A DNA stretch of 64,000 nt from Actinomadura xylanilytica (GCF_030283145.1 NZ_JASNWE010000001.1:2092276-2156275), one strand, 5' to 3'. Positions 1 through 9,375 are shown, counted from the stretch's first letter. Notes: generated from the letters alone by a model not told the origin. A program made the numbers and translations.

Positions 1-1
1 C

Positions 2-268
2 GGGCGGCTGACCAGCGCTCCCGCGCTCGCCGCGATGCGCACCACGACGCCGACCGGGGCCGGGTTCGACTACGGTCTCGGCCTCCAGCGGTACACGCTG
101 CCGTGCGGCGCGAGCATGTGGGGCCACAGCGGCGAGCTGATCGGCTACATGACCTTCGCGTTCCGCTCCGACGACGGCCGCCGGATGACCCTGTCGCTCA
201 ATCCGGGCGCCCGGAACCCGACCGAGGAGCAGATCCTCCCGATCGCCGCGGCGGCGATCTGCGACTAG
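2..268 (+). CDS. Serine hydrolase / class C beta-lactamase-like protein, C-terminal part
   Basis: This is the last ~88 residues of a protein whose start lies before the window. The visible part carries the WGHSGELIGY segment, which matches the H-x-G box of class C beta-lactamases and D-Ala-D-Ala carboxypeptidase-like (PF00144) serine hydrolases, followed by the usual closing beta strands. The catalytic S-x-x-K and Y-x-N motifs would lie upstream and cannot be checked. The protein is probably secreted, as most relatives are, but no signal is visible. It ends 82 bases before the TetR gene and is probably unrelated to the paa genes that follow. Confidence 0.7.
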   Translation, partial: GRLTSAPALAAMRTTTPTGAGFDYGLGLQRYTLPCGASMWGHSGELIGYMTFAFRSDDGRRMTLSLNPGARNPTEEQILPIAAAAICD

Positions 269-350
269 CAGGTGTCACCCGTCCCGCCCCGCGGCACTCG
301 CCCGCGGGGCGGCGGGCCGAGCATCGGCGGGACGTTGGGATACTCGGTCC

Positions 351-959
351 GTGCCCTCCACGTCTCCAGCCCCGCGGCCCGCCAAGCGAGGGCGGCCCGG
401 ACACGACCTCGCATCGGTCCTGTCGGTCGCCGTCGCCCTGTTCAACGAGCGCGGCTACGAGGCCACCGGGATGGAGGCGATCGCCCGCGGGCTCGGCCTC
501 ACCAAGTCGGCGATCTACCACCATGTCGATAGCAAGGAGGAGCTGCTGCGGATGGCCACCGACCGGGCGCTGGACGGCCTGTTCGAGGCGGCCGGGCAGG
601 CCCGCGACCTCGACGGCCGGGCCATCGACCGGCTGGAGTTCCTGGCCGAGCGCAGCGTGCACGTGCTCGCCGAGCGGCTGCCGTTCGTCACGCTCCTGCT
701 GCGGGTTCGGGGCAACACCGACGTGGAGCGCCGGGCGCTGGAGCGCCGCCGCGCGTTCGACCACCTGGTAGCCGAGCTGATGGAGCAGGCCGCGGCCGAG
801 GGCGACCTGAGGCGGGACGTCGACCCGGCGATCGGCGCCCGGCTGCTGTTCGGCATGGTCAACTCGCTGGTCGAGTGGTACCGCCCGTCCGGCGGCACCG
901 ACGTGGACGCGCTGGCCGTCCTGGTCCGCCGCACCGCCTTCGACGGCCTGCGCGCCTGA
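351..959 (+). CDS. paaR: TetR-family repressor, probable PaaR of the phenylacetate operon
   Basis: A 202-aa TetR/AcrR-type regulator. The N-terminal helix-turn-helix (about residues 20-65) contains FNERGYEATGMEAIARGLGL followed by TKSAIYHHVDSKEEL, the standard recognition helix; the rest is the all-alpha ligand and dimer domain. The GTG start at 351 fits the length of the family. It lies directly upstream of paaZABCDE in the same direction, and the 91-base gap before paaZ holds a near-perfect PaaR-type operator. In actinobacteria PaaR represses paa genes and is released by phenylacetyl-CoA; that role is inferred from context and operator. The family assignment is certain, the paaR name somewhat less so. 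Confidence 0.82.
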   Translation: MPSTSPAPRPAKRGRPGHDLASVLSVAVALFNERGYEATGMEAIARGLGLTKSAIYHHVDSKEELLRMATDRALDGLFEAAGQARDLDGRAIDRLEFLAERSVHVLAERLPFVTLLLRVRGNTDVERRALERRRAFDHLVAELMEQAAAEGDLRRDVDPAIGARLLFGMVNSLVEWYRPSGGTDVDALAVLVRRTAFDGLRA

Positions 960-1006
960 CAATCCGGGCGCCGCCCTGTTCTCTTCCGCCGCCCGCGGGT
1001 AGCATT

Positions 1007-1028
1007 ACTTACCGAACGGACGGTTGGT
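1007..1028. promoter_or_regulatory. PaaR-type operator upstream of paaZ
   Basis: An imperfect inverted repeat: ACT-T-ACCG-AA-CG on the left and GA-CGGT-T-GGT on the right. It fits the spacing of the 22-bp box described for PaaR of Corynebacterium (ACTnACCG-nn-CG-nn-CGGTnAGT) at every fixed base but one. It sits 23-44 bases before the paaZ ATG, suitable for blocking the promoter. Confidence 0.7.
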
Positions 1029-1050
1029 AATCGGGTGAAGGGACCACGGC

Positions 1051-3048
1051 ATGGCAGCGCTGCGCAGTTACGTCTCGGGGGCCTGGCACACTCCGCCCGA
1101 CGAGGGCGTCCCGGTCCACGACGCGGTCACGGGCGAGGAGGTCGCCCGGGTCTCGTCCACGGGCGTCGACTTCGCCGCCGCGCTCGACCACGGCCGCCGC
1201 CGCGGCCGGGAGCTCCGCGCGCTGACCTTCCACCAGCGGGCCGCGCTACTGAAGACGCTCGCCTCGCACCTGAACGAGCACCGCGACGAGCTGTACGCCC
1301 TGTCGCGCCGCGCCGGCTCCACGCTCGCCGACGCGCGGATCGACGTGGACGGGGGCATCGGCACCCTGTTCGCCTACTCCAGCAAGGGCCGCCGCGAGCT
1401 GCCCAACGACACCGTCCACGTGGACGGCGACGTGGAGCCGCTCGGCAAGGGCGGCACGTTCGTCGGACGGCACCTGATGACCCCGCTGCACGGCGTCGCC
1501 GTGCAGATCAACGCCTTCAACTTCCCCGTCTGGGGGCCGCTGGAGAAGCTCGGCCCGGCCTTCGTCGCGGGGATGCCCTCGCTGATCAAGCCCGCCGGGC
1601 AGACCGCCTACATCACCGCGCGGCTGGTCGACCTGATCGTCGACAGCGGGATCCTGCCCGAGGGGTCGGTGCAGCTCGTCTGCGGCGACGCGGGCGACCT
1701 GCTGTCGCACCTGACCGAGCAGGACCTGGTCTCCTTCACCGGTTCGGCCGCGACCGCGCGCACGCTGCGCGCCCACCCGGTGATCGTGGAGCGGGCCGTC
1801 CGGTTCAACGCCGAGGCCGACTCCCTCAACTGCTCGATCCTCGGTCCGGACGGCGACGTGGAGCTGTACGCCAAGCAGCTCGTCACCGAGATGACCGCCA
1901 AGGCCGGCCAGAAGTGCACCGCGATCCGGCGGGCGTTCGTGCCGCGAGACCGGCTGGAGGAGGTCACCGCGGCGGTGCGCGAGCGGCTCGGCCGGATCGT
2001 GGTCGGCGACCCGGCCGCCGAGGGCGTCCGGATGGGCGCGCTGGCGAGCCTGCGGCAGCGCGACGAGGTGCGCCGCGCGGTCAAGGCCATCGGCGGCACC
2101 GTCCTGTTCGGCGACCCCGGCCACGTCGAGGCGGCCGGCGCGGACGGCGAACTCGGCGCGTTCCTGTCCCCGCTGCTGCTGCTGGGCGACCCCGAGCGCG
2201 ACGAGCCGCACGAGGTCGAGGCGTTCGGGCCGGTCAGCACGCTGCTGCCCTACGACACGACCGAGCAGGTCATCGAGTACGCGGCGCGCGGACGGGGCAG
2301 CCTGGTCGGCTCGGTCGTCACCGAGGACGAGGCGTTCGCCCGCGAGGTCGTCCTCGGGCTGGCCCCCTGGCACGGCCGGCTGCTGGTGCTGAACCGCGCG
2401 GACGCCAAGGAGTCCACCGGGCACGGCTCACCGATGCCCGCGCTCGTCCACGGCGGCCCCGGCCGGGCCGGCGGCGGCGAGGAGCTGGGCGGCGTGCGCG
2501 CCGTCCTGCACCACATGCAGCGCACCGCCGTCCAGGGGTCGCCGGACGTGCTCACCGCGATCACCGGCCGCTGGACGCCGGGCGCGCGGCGGAGCGACGA
2601 CGACGTCCACCCGTTCCGCAAGAACCTCGCCCGGCTCCGGGTCGGCGACTCGGTCACCGCGGGGCCGCGCGCCGTCACCCTCGCCGACGTCGAGCACTTC
2701 GCCGAGTTCACCGGCGACACCTTCTACGCGCACACCGACGCGGAGGCCGCCGCCGCCAACCCGTTCTTCGGCGGGCTGGTCGCGCACGGCTACCTGGTCG
2801 TGTCGTTCGCCGCGGGCCTGTTCGTCTCGCCCGAGCCCGGTCCCGTCCTGGCCAACTACGGGCTGGAGAACCTGCGCTTCCTCACCCCGGTCAAGCCGGG
2901 CGACGAGCTGACGGTCACGCTGACCGCCAAGCAGATCAGCCCGCGCGAGGGCGCCGCCTACGGCGAGGTGCGCTGGGACACCGACGTGACCAACCAGGAC
3001 GGCGCATCGGTCGCCAAGTACGACGTGCTGACCCTGGTGGAGAAGTGA
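1051..3048 (+). CDS. paaZ: Bifunctional oxepin-CoA hydrolase / 3-oxo-5,6-dehydrosuberyl-CoA semialdehyde dehydrogenase
   Basis: A 665-aa cytoplasmic two-domain enzyme that opens the oxepin-CoA ring and oxidises the resulting aldehyde in aerobic phenylacetate catabolism. Residues 1 to about 520 are an aldehyde dehydrogenase: the [10 protein letters not shown] cofactor segment is present and the catalytic cysteine is C289 in GQKCTAIRR. About residues 535-665 form a MaoC-type hotdog hydratase ([11 protein letters not shown], then [14 protein letters not shown]). Both domains look intact, so both activities are expected. ATG at 1051 gives the normal family length. Its TGA overlaps the GTG of paaA, so translation is probably coupled. 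Confidence 0.95.
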   Translation: MAALRSYVSGAWHTPPDEGVPVHDAVTGEEVARVSSTGVDFAAALDHGRRRGRELRALTFHQRAALLKTLASHLNEHRDELYALSRRAGSTLADARIDVDGGIGTLFAYSSKGRRELPNDTVHVDGDVEPLGKGGTFVGRHLMTPLHGVAVQINAFNFPVWGPLEKLGPAFVAGMPSLIKPAGQTAYITARLVDLIVDSGILPEGSVQLVCGDAGDLLSHLTEQDLVSFTGSAATARTLRAHPVIVERAVRFNAEADSLNCSILGPDGDVELYAKQLVTEMTAKAGQKCTAIRRAFVPRDRLEEVTAAVRERLGRIVVGDPAAEGVRMGALASLRQRDEVRRAVKAIGGTVLFGDPGHVEAAGADGELGAFLSPLLLLGDPERDEPHEVEAFGPVSTLLPYDTTEQVIEYAARGRGSLVGSVVTEDEAFAREVVLGLAPWHGRLLVLNRADAKESTGHGSPMPALVHGGPGRAGGGEELGGVRAVLHHMQRTAVQGSPDVLTAITGRWTPGARRSDDDVHPFRKNLARLRVGDSVTAGPRAVTLADVEHFAEFTGDTFYAHTDAEAAAANPFFGGLVAHGYLVVSFAAGLFVSPEPGPVLANYGLENLRFLTPVKPGDELTVTLTAKQISPREGAAYGEVRWDTDVTNQDGASVAKYDVLTLVEK

Positions 3049-4028
3049 GCACGTTCGAGGAGGTGATCGCCGCCGACCGGCGGATCGAGCCGCGCGACGC
3101 GATGCCGGACGCCTACCGCGCGACGATGGTCCGGCAGATCGCCCAGCACGCCCACTCCGAGATCATCGGCATGCAGCCTGAGGGGTACTGGATCACCCGG
3201 GCGCCGTCGCTGCGCCGCAAGGCGATCCTGCTGGCCAAGGTGCAGGACGAGGCGGGCCACGGCCTGTACCTGTACGCGGCGGCCGAGACGCTCGGCGTGG
3301 ACCGCGCCGAGCTCGCCGAACGGCTGATCGACGGGCGGCAGAAGTACTCCTCGATCTTCAACTACCCGACGCTCGGCTACGCCGACGTCGGAGTGATCGG
3401 CTGGCTGGTGGACGGCGCGGCGATCTGCAACCAGGTCCCGCTGTGCCGCAGCTCCTACGGGCCCTACGCCCGCGCGATGATCCGGGTCTGCAAGGAGGAG
3501 TCCTTCCACCAGCGGCAGGGCTACGAGCTGCTGATGACCATGATGCGGGGCACCGCCGCGCAGCGCGAGCTGGTCCAGGAGTCGGTGGACCGCTGGTGGT
3601 GGCCGTCGCTGATGATGTTCGGGCCGCCCGACGGCGACTCGCCCAACACCGCGCGCTCGATGGCCTGGAAGATCAAGCGGCACACCAACGACGAGCTGCG
3701 GCAGCGGTTCGTCGACATGACCGTCCCGCAGGCCGGGCGGCTCGGCGTGACGCTGCCCGACCCGGAGCTGCGCTGGAACGCCGAGCGCGGCCACCACGAC
3801 TTCGGCACGCCCGACTGGGACGAGCTGAAGCGGGTCATCCAGGGCGACGGCCCGTGCAACGCCGAACGCGTCGAGCACCGCCGCCGCGCCCACGAGGACG
3901 GCGCCTGGGTCCGCGAGGCCGCCACCGCCCACGCCGCGAAAGCCGCGCGGGCCGCGGAGGCCGCGGAGGCCGCGCGGGCCGCGCGGGCCGCGGAGGCCGG
4001 ACGCTCCACGAAGGAGGAGGTGGCCTGA
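3045..4028 (+). CDS. paaA: 1,2-phenylacetyl-CoA epoxidase, catalytic subunit A
   Basis: A 327-aa diiron oxygenase subunit that epoxidises phenylacetyl-CoA with O2 and electrons from PaaE. The ferritin-like fold is shown by the metal-binding helices [12 protein letters not shown] and [14 protein letters not shown] (E-x-x-H pairs). The GTG start at 3045 overlaps the paaZ stop and gives the expected N-terminus. The C-terminus is odd: after about residue 290 it runs into a tail of roughly 30 residues rich in Ala with Arg, Glu and Lys, encoded by near-repeats of GCCGCGGAG/GCCGCGCGG, which the core family does not need. Its TGA overlaps the paaB ATG. Confidence 0.95.
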   Translation: MSTFEEVIAADRRIEPRDAMPDAYRATMVRQIAQHAHSEIIGMQPEGYWITRAPSLRRKAILLAKVQDEAGHGLYLYAAAETLGVDRAELAERLIDGRQKYSSIFNYPTLGYADVGVIGWLVDGAAICNQVPLCRSSYGPYARAMIRVCKEESFHQRQGYELLMTMMRGTAAQRELVQESVDRWWWPSLMMFGPPDGDSPNTARSMAWKIKRHTNDELRQRFVDMTVPQAGRLGVTLPDPELRWNAERGHHDFGTPDWDELKRVIQGDGPCNAERVEHRRRAHEDGAWVREAATAHAAKAARAAEAAEAARAARAAEAGRSTKEEVA

Positions 4029-4306
4029 TGTCCTGGCCGCTCTACGAGGTGTTCGTCCGCGGCAAGCGCGGCCTGAACCACGTCCATGTCGGCTCGCTGC
4101 ACGCGGCGGATGACGAATCGGCCCTGCACAGCGCCCGCGACCTGTACACGCGGCGGAACGAGGGCGTCAGCATCTGGGTGGTCCGCTCGGCGCACATCAC
4201 CGCGTCCAGCCCGGACGAGAAGGACCCGTTCTTCGCGCCCAGCGGCGACAAGGTCTACCGGCATCCCACCTTCTACTCCATCCCCGACGACGTCCCGCAC
4301 ATCTGA
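4028..4306 (+). CDS. paaB: 1,2-phenylacetyl-CoA epoxidase subunit B
   Basis: A 92-aa subunit of the PaaABCE epoxidase complex, of the usual small size for the family. It opens with [20 protein letters not shown] and has the typical SALHSARDLYTRRNEGVSIW segment. PaaB bridges PaaAC dimers and has no known catalytic residues. ATG at 4028 overlaps the paaA TGA by one base, and its own TGA overlaps the paaC ATG in the same way, so it is translated within the tightly coupled paaZABCDE message. Confidence 0.95.
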   Translation: MSWPLYEVFVRGKRGLNHVHVGSLHAADDESALHSARDLYTRRNEGVSIWVVRSAHITASSPDEKDPFFAPSGDKVYRHPTFYSIPDDVPHI

Positions 4307-5118
4307 TGGGCCCCGACGACGACACCCTCGCCGCCGACGGCCACTGGGCGTTCGGCACCGGCTTCAGCGACCCGCTGAGCGGGCTGCCCATGCCGCCCGC
4401 GGGCGCCGACCTGGCCGCGCTCTGCCTGGCCCTCGGCGACGACGCGCTGATCATGTCGCACCGGCTCCAGGAGTGGTGCACCCGCGCGCCCGAGCTGGAG
4501 GACGAGGTGGCGCTGGCCAACATCGCGCTGGACCTGCTCGGCCAGGCCAGGCTGCTGCTCGCGCGCACCGGCCGGGACGAGGACGAGCTGGCCTTCCGGC
4601 GCGGCGCCGGGGAGTTCCGCAACGTCCGGCTGGCCGAGGTGCCGAACGGCGACTTCGCGCACCTGGTCGTCCGGCTGCTGGTCTTCTCGACCTGGCGGCT
4701 GGCGCTGCTGACCCGGCTGCGCGACAGCGACGACGAGGCGCTGGCCGCGATCGCCGCCAAGGGGGTCAAGGAGGTCGCCTACCACCGCGGCTACGCCGCC
4801 CGCTGGACGATCCGGCTCGGCGACGGCACCGCGCACTCCCACGAGCGGACGCGGCAGGCGCTCGCCGCCGTCTGGCCGCTGGTCGACCAGCTCTTCGCCG
4901 CCGACGGGAACCCCCGCTCCCCCGATCCGGCGGACCTGCGCGAGGAGTTCGACGCGGTCGTCGGCCACGTCCTCGCGGAGGCCACGCTGACGATCCCCGA
5001 GACCGCCGCCGAGACCGCCGCCGAACGCGCCTCCCGTGACGAGCACACCGGGGCGCTGGCGGTGCTGCTGGAGGAGATGCAGTCCGTGGCCCGCGCGCTG
5101 CCGGGGGCGACATGGTGA
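4306..5118 (+). CDS. paaC: 1,2-phenylacetyl-CoA epoxidase, structural subunit C
   Basis: A 270-aa ferritin-like helical protein that pairs with PaaA but lacks a working diiron centre in characterised members. Recognisable family segments are DDALIMSHRLQEWCTRAPEL, ALANIALDLLGQARLLLA and GVKEVAYHRGYAARW. The length is normal. ATG overlaps the paaB stop, and the 3' end overlaps paaD by 7 bases. Confidence 0.93.
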   Translation: MGPDDDTLAADGHWAFGTGFSDPLSGLPMPPAGADLAALCLALGDDALIMSHRLQEWCTRAPELEDEVALANIALDLLGQARLLLARTGRDEDELAFRRGAGEFRNVRLAEVPNGDFAHLVVRLLVFSTWRLALLTRLRDSDDEALAAIAAKGVKEVAYHRGYAARWTIRLGDGTAHSHERTRQALAAVWPLVDQLFAADGNPRSPDPADLREEFDAVVGHVLAEATLTIPETAAETAAERASRDEHTGALAVLLEEMQSVARALPGATW

Positions 5119-5600
5119 CCGCGCGGCAGGTCGCCGAGACCGTCACCGACCCCGAGCTGCCCCAGCTCACCCTGGCCGAGCTCGGCGTGCTGCGCGAGGT
5201 CGCCGAGCGGGACGGCCGGGTGACGGTGTGGATCACCCCGACCTACAGCGGCTGCCCCGCGCTGGACGCCATGCGCGACGACCTGGTGCGCAGCCTCACC
5301 GGCGCCGGGTACGCCGAGGTGGACGTGCGGGTGACGCTGAGCCCGGCGTGGAGCAGCGATCTGATCACCGGGCCGGGCCGCCGCAAGCTCGCCGAGGCCG
5401 GCATCGCGCCGCCCGGCCCCGCGCCGCGCCCGGCCCCCGGCCCGGTCCCGCTCGTCCTCGGGCCGGTCAGGACGGCGGCCTGCCCGCTGTGCGGGTCGCC
5501 CGACACCGAGGAGCTCTCGGAGTTCGGGGCGGCGCCGTGCCGGGCGCTGCGCCGCTGCCGGTCCTGCCGTGAGCCCTTCGACCACTTCAAGGAGATCTGA
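5112..5600 (+). CDS. paaD: Phenylacetate degradation protein PaaD (MIP18/DUF59 family)
   Basis: A 162-aa protein. Residues 1-90 are a DUF59/MIP18 domain (VTDPELPQLTLAELGVLREV, then PTYSGCPALDAM), a fold used in iron-sulphur cluster assembly. The C-terminus has two Cys pairs (CPLCGS and CRSC) that form a zinc-ribbon-like end found in the PaaD/PaaJ family. PaaD is needed for epoxidase activity in vivo, probably in maturing the Fe-S cluster of PaaE or the diiron site. ATG at 5112 lies inside the end of paaC; paaE begins two bases after its stop. Confidence 0.9.
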   Translation: MVTARQVAETVTDPELPQLTLAELGVLREVAERDGRVTVWITPTYSGCPALDAMRDDLVRSLTGAGYAEVDVRVTLSPAWSSDLITGPGRRKLAEAGIAPPGPAPRPAPGPVPLVLGPVRTAACPLCGSPDTEELSEFGAAPCRALRRCRSCREPFDHFKEI

Positions 5601-5602
5601 CC

Positions 5603-6670
5603 GTGGCCGTCCTGCCCGACCGCCGCCCGCGCGGACTCCGCGTCGGCAGCGTGGAGCGACTGTGCGACGACGCGGTCGCGCTGACCTTCGAGGTGCCCGG
5701 CGACCTGGCCGAGCTGTACGCCTTCCGTCCGGGCCAGTCGCTCACGCTGCGGCGGACGGTCGGCGGGCGGGAGGAGCGCCGGTCGTACTCGATCTGCGCC
5801 CCGGCGGGCGGCCCGCCGCGGGTGGGGGTCCGCGAGGTGCCCGGCGGGCTGTTCTCGTCCTGGCTGGTGCGGGACGTGCGGCCGGGCGACGAGATCGACG
5901 TCCTGCCGCCGAGCGGCTCCTTCACCGCCGACCTCGCCCCGGGCGCGCGGCACGTGCTGATCGCCGCCGGGTCGGGCATCACCCCGGTGCTCTCGATCGC
6001 CGCCTCCGCGCTGGCCGTCCCGGACTCGCACGTCACCGTCCTGTACGGCAACCGCAGCAGCGAGACGGTCATGTTCGCCGACGAGCTGGCCGACCTCAAG
6101 GACGCCCATCCCGAGCGGCTGAGCATCGCGCACGTCCTGTCGCGCGAGCCCCGCGAGGCCGAGCTGTTCAGCGGACGGCTGGACGCGGCCAGGCTCCGGA
6201 CGCTGCTGCCGCTGTCGGTCCCGGTCGCGGACGTCGACCACTGGTGGCTGTGCGGGCCGTACGGGATGGTCACGGACGCGCTGGAGGTGCTCGCCGAGCT
6301 GGAGGTGCCGCGCGACCGCGTTCACCGTGAGCTCTTCTACGTCGAGGACGTCCCGCCCGCCCGGCGGGAGGCCACCGTCGTCCCGGCCGGCCCCGGCACC
6401 CCGGTCACGGTGATCCTGGACGGCCGGACCACACCGCTGGACCTCCCCGCGGGCGCCACCGTGCTGGAGGGCGCCCAGCGGGCCCGTCCCGACATGCCCT
6501 TCGCCTGCAAGGGCGGCGTCTGCGGGACGTGCCGGGCGCGGGTCACCGAGGGCGAGGTCCGCATGCGCCGCAACTACGCGCTGGACCCCGCCGAGCTGGA
6601 CGCCGGCTACGTGCTCACCTGCCAGTCCGAGCCGACCGGAGGGCCGGTCACGGTCGACTTCGACAGCTGA
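5603..6670 (+). CDS. paaE: 1,2-phenylacetyl-CoA epoxidase, reductase subunit E
   Basis: A 355-aa electron-transfer flavoprotein that passes electrons from NADPH through FAD and a [2Fe-2S] cluster to the PaaA diiron site. Domain order is FAD-binding (RRSYSICAP), NAD(P)-binding (IAAGSGITPVLSIA), then a plant-type ferredoxin domain with the cluster ligands in CKGGVCGTCRAR and the distant fourth Cys in LTCQ. The GTG start at 5603 follows an AAGGAGA ribosome site. It is the last gene of the operon; the next gene converges on it with only 12 bases between. Confidence 0.95.
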   Translation: MAVLPDRRPRGLRVGSVERLCDDAVALTFEVPGDLAELYAFRPGQSLTLRRTVGGREERRSYSICAPAGGPPRVGVREVPGGLFSSWLVRDVRPGDEIDVLPPSGSFTADLAPGARHVLIAAGSGITPVLSIAASALAVPDSHVTVLYGNRSSETVMFADELADLKDAHPERLSIAHVLSREPREAELFSGRLDAARLRTLLPLSVPVADVDHWWLCGPYGMVTDALEVLAELEVPRDRVHRELFYVEDVPPARREATVVPAGPGTPVTVILDGRTTPLDLPAGATVLEGAQRARPDMPFACKGGVCGTCRARVTEGEVRMRRNYALDPAELDAGYVLTCQSEPTGGPVTVDFDS

Positions 6671-6682
6671 GCGACCACCCGG

Positions 6683-7234
6683 TCAGGGGACCGGGGGCCA
6701 CGGCGAGTCCCGCAGCACCATGTCGTCGGACGACTCCTCAAAGATGATCATGGTGCGGGTGTTGCGCACGCCCGGGATGGAGTGCAGATCGTCGAAGACC
6801 AGATCGCGCAGCCCGGCCTGGTCGGGCACCCGGACCAGCGCGATGACGTCGAAGTCGCCGCCGGTGAGCGAGTAGTGCCGGATGGCCGGGATCTCCCGCA
6901 GCCGGTCGCGGACCCGCTTCCAGGAGTTCTGCTCGATCGTCAGCGTCACGTAGGCCGAGAGCGCGAGCCCGATCCCGACCGGATCGAGCCGGGCCGAGAA
7001 GCCCCGCACGACCTGGTCCCGGGTCAGCCGTTCGAGCCTGCTGTAGGCGTTGGCCCGCGAGATGTGCAGCCGCTCGGCGAGGGCGCGGACCGACAGCCGG
7101 CCGTCGCGCGACAGCTCGGCGACGATCCGCCGGTCGACCTCGTCCAGGGCGGAGACCGTTCGTCTCACCGCCGCGTCGGTCCGGGCCGTTTGTACACCCG
7201 AATCCAATGGATCGATCCACTCGTCTCGTTCCAT
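6683..7234 (-). CDS. Lrp/AsnC-family regulator of the adjacent branched-chain keto acid dehydrogenase operon
   Basis: A 183-aa Lrp/AsnC protein. The N-terminal helix-turn-helix (about residues 30-80) includes VDRRIVAELSRDGRLSVRAL and LHISRANAYSRLERL; the C-terminal RAM/AsnC domain carries HYSLTGGDFDVIALVRV. It is divergent from the E1alpha gene with 72 bases between the starts, the arrangement of BkdR-type activators that sense branched-chain amino acids. Regulation of the bkd operon is inferred from position. The first ~25 residues before the HTH are longer than in many relatives. Confidence 0.85.
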   Translation of the reverse strand: MERDEWIDPLDSGVQTARTDAAVRRTVSALDEVDRRIVAELSRDGRLSVRALAERLHISRANAYSRLERLTRDQVVRGFSARLDPVGIGLALSAYVTLTIEQNSWKRVRDRLREIPAIRHYSLTGGDFDVIALVRVPDQAGLRDLVFDDLHSIPGVRNTRTMIIFEESSDDMVLRDSPWPPVP

Positions 7235-7278
7235 CCACCACCCCTGGACATTCTGCGCCGCTCACCTGCACCGTATCG

Positions 7279-7295
7279 ACAAATAGCCTCATTGT
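7279..7295. promoter_or_regulatory. Possible Lrp-type site in the lrp/bkd divergent promoter
   Basis: A weak inverted repeat with ACAA at the left and TTGT at the right around a 9-base centre, lying between the divergent starts and just before the E1alpha ribosome site GGAGG (7296-7300). Lrp sites are degenerate, so this is only a candidate. Confidence 0.3.
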
Positions 7296-7306
7296 GGAGG
7301 AGTGCC

Positions 7307-8395
7307 GTGGTCGTCAAGCCCGGGAGCGAGCTGCTTCCCACCGCCAGGCCGATCCAGCTCATCGACGAGAACGGCGACCGCGCGACCCGCCCCCGGAGCG
7401 GCGGCCACACCCTGCCCCCGGCCGACGCCCTGCTGGCGGCCTACCGGGCGCTGGTGGTGGGACGGCGCTTCGACCAGCAGGCGAGCAGCCTGGTCAAGCA
7501 GGGACGGCTCGCGGTCTACCCGTCGTCCCACGGGCAGGAGGCCAGCGAGGTCGGCGCGGTGCTGGCGCTGCGCCCGACCGACTGGCTCTTCCCCACCTAC
7601 CGCGACAGCGTCGCGCTCGTGACACGCGGCATCGACCCGGTCGAGGTCCTCACCCTGCTGCGCGGCGACTGGCACTGCGGCTACGATCCGGCCGCGCACC
7701 GGACGGCACCGCAGTGCACGCCGCTGGCCACCCAGGCGCCGCACGCCGTCGGGGTCGGCTACGCCGCGCGGGCCAAGGGCGAGGACACCGTCGTCCTGGC
7801 CTTCCTCGGCGACGGTGCGACCAGCGAGGGCGACTTCCACGAGGCGTTGAACTTCGCCGCCGTCTTCCGGGCCCCGGTCGTCTTCTTCGTCCAGAACAAC
7901 CAGTACGCCATCTCGGTGCCGCTCGACCGCCAGACCGCCGCGCCCTCCCTGGCGCACAAGGCCGTCGGGTACGGCGTGCCCGGCGTCGGCGTCGACGGCA
8001 ACGACGTCGCGGCCGTGCTCGCGGTGGTCGGCAGGGCCGCCGAGCGCGCCCGCGCGGGCGAGGGGCCCACCCTGATCGAGGCGCACACCTACCGGATCGA
8101 GGCGCACACCAACGCCGACGACGCCACCCGCTACCGCGCGGACGGCGAGGTCGCCGCCTGGCTGCGCCGCGACCCCGTCGAACGGCTGACCGCCCACCTC
8201 CGGCGCACGGGCGCCCTCGACGACGCCGGGATCGCCGCGGTCGCCGACGAGGCCGAACGGCACGCCGCCGATCTCCGCGACCGCCTCCCCGCCCAGACGC
8301 CGCCGGACCCCGCGGAGCTGTTCGCGCACGTCTACGCCGCCCCGACCCCGCAGCTCCGCGAGCAGGCCGCGCGGCTCGCCGCCGAGGAGAACTGA
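7307..8395 (+). CDS. bkdA: Branched-chain 2-oxoacid dehydrogenase E1 component, alpha subunit
   Basis: A 362-aa thiamine diphosphate enzyme that decarboxylates branched-chain 2-oxo acids, with the E1 beta subunit. The ThDP/Mg motif runs from GDGATSEGDFHEALNF to VQNNQYAIS, and the substrate-channel segment YPSSHGQEASEVGAVLAL is typical of BCKDH/PDH E1 alpha. The GTG at 7307 was chosen because GGAGG lies six bases upstream; the open frame runs further upstream without a convincing start. The TGA overlaps the next ATG. In actinomycetes this complex makes branched acyl-CoA primers for fatty acids and polyketides as well as degrading Val/Leu/Ile. Confidence 0.92.
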   Translation: MVVKPGSELLPTARPIQLIDENGDRATRPRSGGHTLPPADALLAAYRALVVGRRFDQQASSLVKQGRLAVYPSSHGQEASEVGAVLALRPTDWLFPTYRDSVALVTRGIDPVEVLTLLRGDWHCGYDPAAHRTAPQCTPLATQAPHAVGVGYAARAKGEDTVVLAFLGDGATSEGDFHEALNFAAVFRAPVVFFVQNNQYAISVPLDRQTAAPSLAHKAVGYGVPGVGVDGNDVAAVLAVVGRAAERARAGEGPTLIEAHTYRIEAHTNADDATRYRADGEVAAWLRRDPVERLTAHLRRTGALDDAGIAAVADEAERHAADLRDRLPAQTPPDPAELFAHVYAAPTPQLREQAARLAAEEN

Positions 8396-9375
8396 TGACC
8401 GCGCTCAGCATGGCCCAAGCGATCAACACGGCCCTCGCCGACGCCCTGGACGAGGACGACCGGGTCGTCGTCTTCGGCGAGGACGTCGGCGCGCTCGGCG
8501 GCGTCTTCCGCGTGACCGAGGGCCTGACCGCCCGGTTCGGCGAGAGCCGCTGCTTCGACACCCCGCTCGCCGAGTCCGGCATCGTCGGCATGGCCGTGGG
8601 GATGGCGATGAACGGCCTGCGCCCGGTCGTGGAGATGCAGTTCGACGCGTTCGCCTACCCGGCGTTCGAGCAGATCGCCGGACACGTCGCCAAGATGCGC
8701 AACCGCACCCGCGGCGCGATCACCCTGCCAATGGTCATCCGCATCCCCTACGCGGGCGGCATCGGCGGCGTCGAGCACCACTGCGACTCGTCCGAGGCGT
8801 ACTACGCCCACACCCCCGGCCTCACCGTCGCGGCCCCGGCGACGGCCGCGGACGCCTACAGCATGCTGCGCGAGGCGGTCGAGCTGCCCGATCCGGTGAT
8901 CTTCCTCGAGCCCAAGCGGCTCTACTGGTCCAGGCAGGAGGTCGCACCGCGCGCCCGCACCCGGCCGTTCGGCGAGGCGGCGGTGCGGCGCGCGGGCCGC
9001 GACGCGACGCTCATCGCCTACGGCCCGAGCGTCCCGGTGGCGCTGGAGGCCGCCGAGGCCGCCGCCGCGGAGGGCCGGGACCTGGAGGTCGTCGACCTCC
9101 GGACCATCGTGCCGTTCGACGACGCGACCGTCACCGCCAGCGTCATGAAGACCGGCCGGGCCGTGGTCGTCGCCGAGGCCCAGGGCTTCGCCGGCGTCGC
9201 GTCCGAGATCGCGGCCCGGGTCGGCGAGCGCTGCTTCCACGCCCTGGAGGCCCCGGTGCGGCGGGTGACCGGGCTGGACATCCCGTATCCGCCGCCCAAG
9301 CTCGAGCACCACCACCTCCCGAACGTCGACCGCGTGCTCGACGCCGTCGCGGCGCTCCAGTGGGAGGACGCGTGA
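8395..9375 (+). CDS. bkdB: Branched-chain 2-oxoacid dehydrogenase E1 component, beta subunit
   Basis: A 326-aa transketolase-like beta subunit completing the E1 active site. It has FGEDVGALGGVFRVTEGL at the N-terminus, the IRIPYAGGIGGVEHHCDSSE loop and the C-terminal transketolase domain (about residues 195-320) with EVVDLRTIVPFD. Start and stop overlap both neighbours by 3-4 bases, so the three subunits should be made in step. Confidence 0.93.
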   Translation: MTALSMAQAINTALADALDEDDRVVVFGEDVGALGGVFRVTEGLTARFGESRCFDTPLAESGIVGMAVGMAMNGLRPVVEMQFDAFAYPAFEQIAGHVAKMRNRTRGAITLPMVIRIPYAGGIGGVEHHCDSSEAYYAHTPGLTVAAPATAADAYSMLREAVELPDPVIFLEPKRLYWSRQEVAPRARTRPFGEAAVRRAGRDATLIAYGPSVPVALEAAEAAAAEGRDLEVVDLRTIVPFDDATVTASVMKTGRAVVVAEAQGFAGVASEIAARVGERCFHALEAPVRRVTGLDIPYPPPKLEHHHLPNVDRVLDAVAALQWEDA

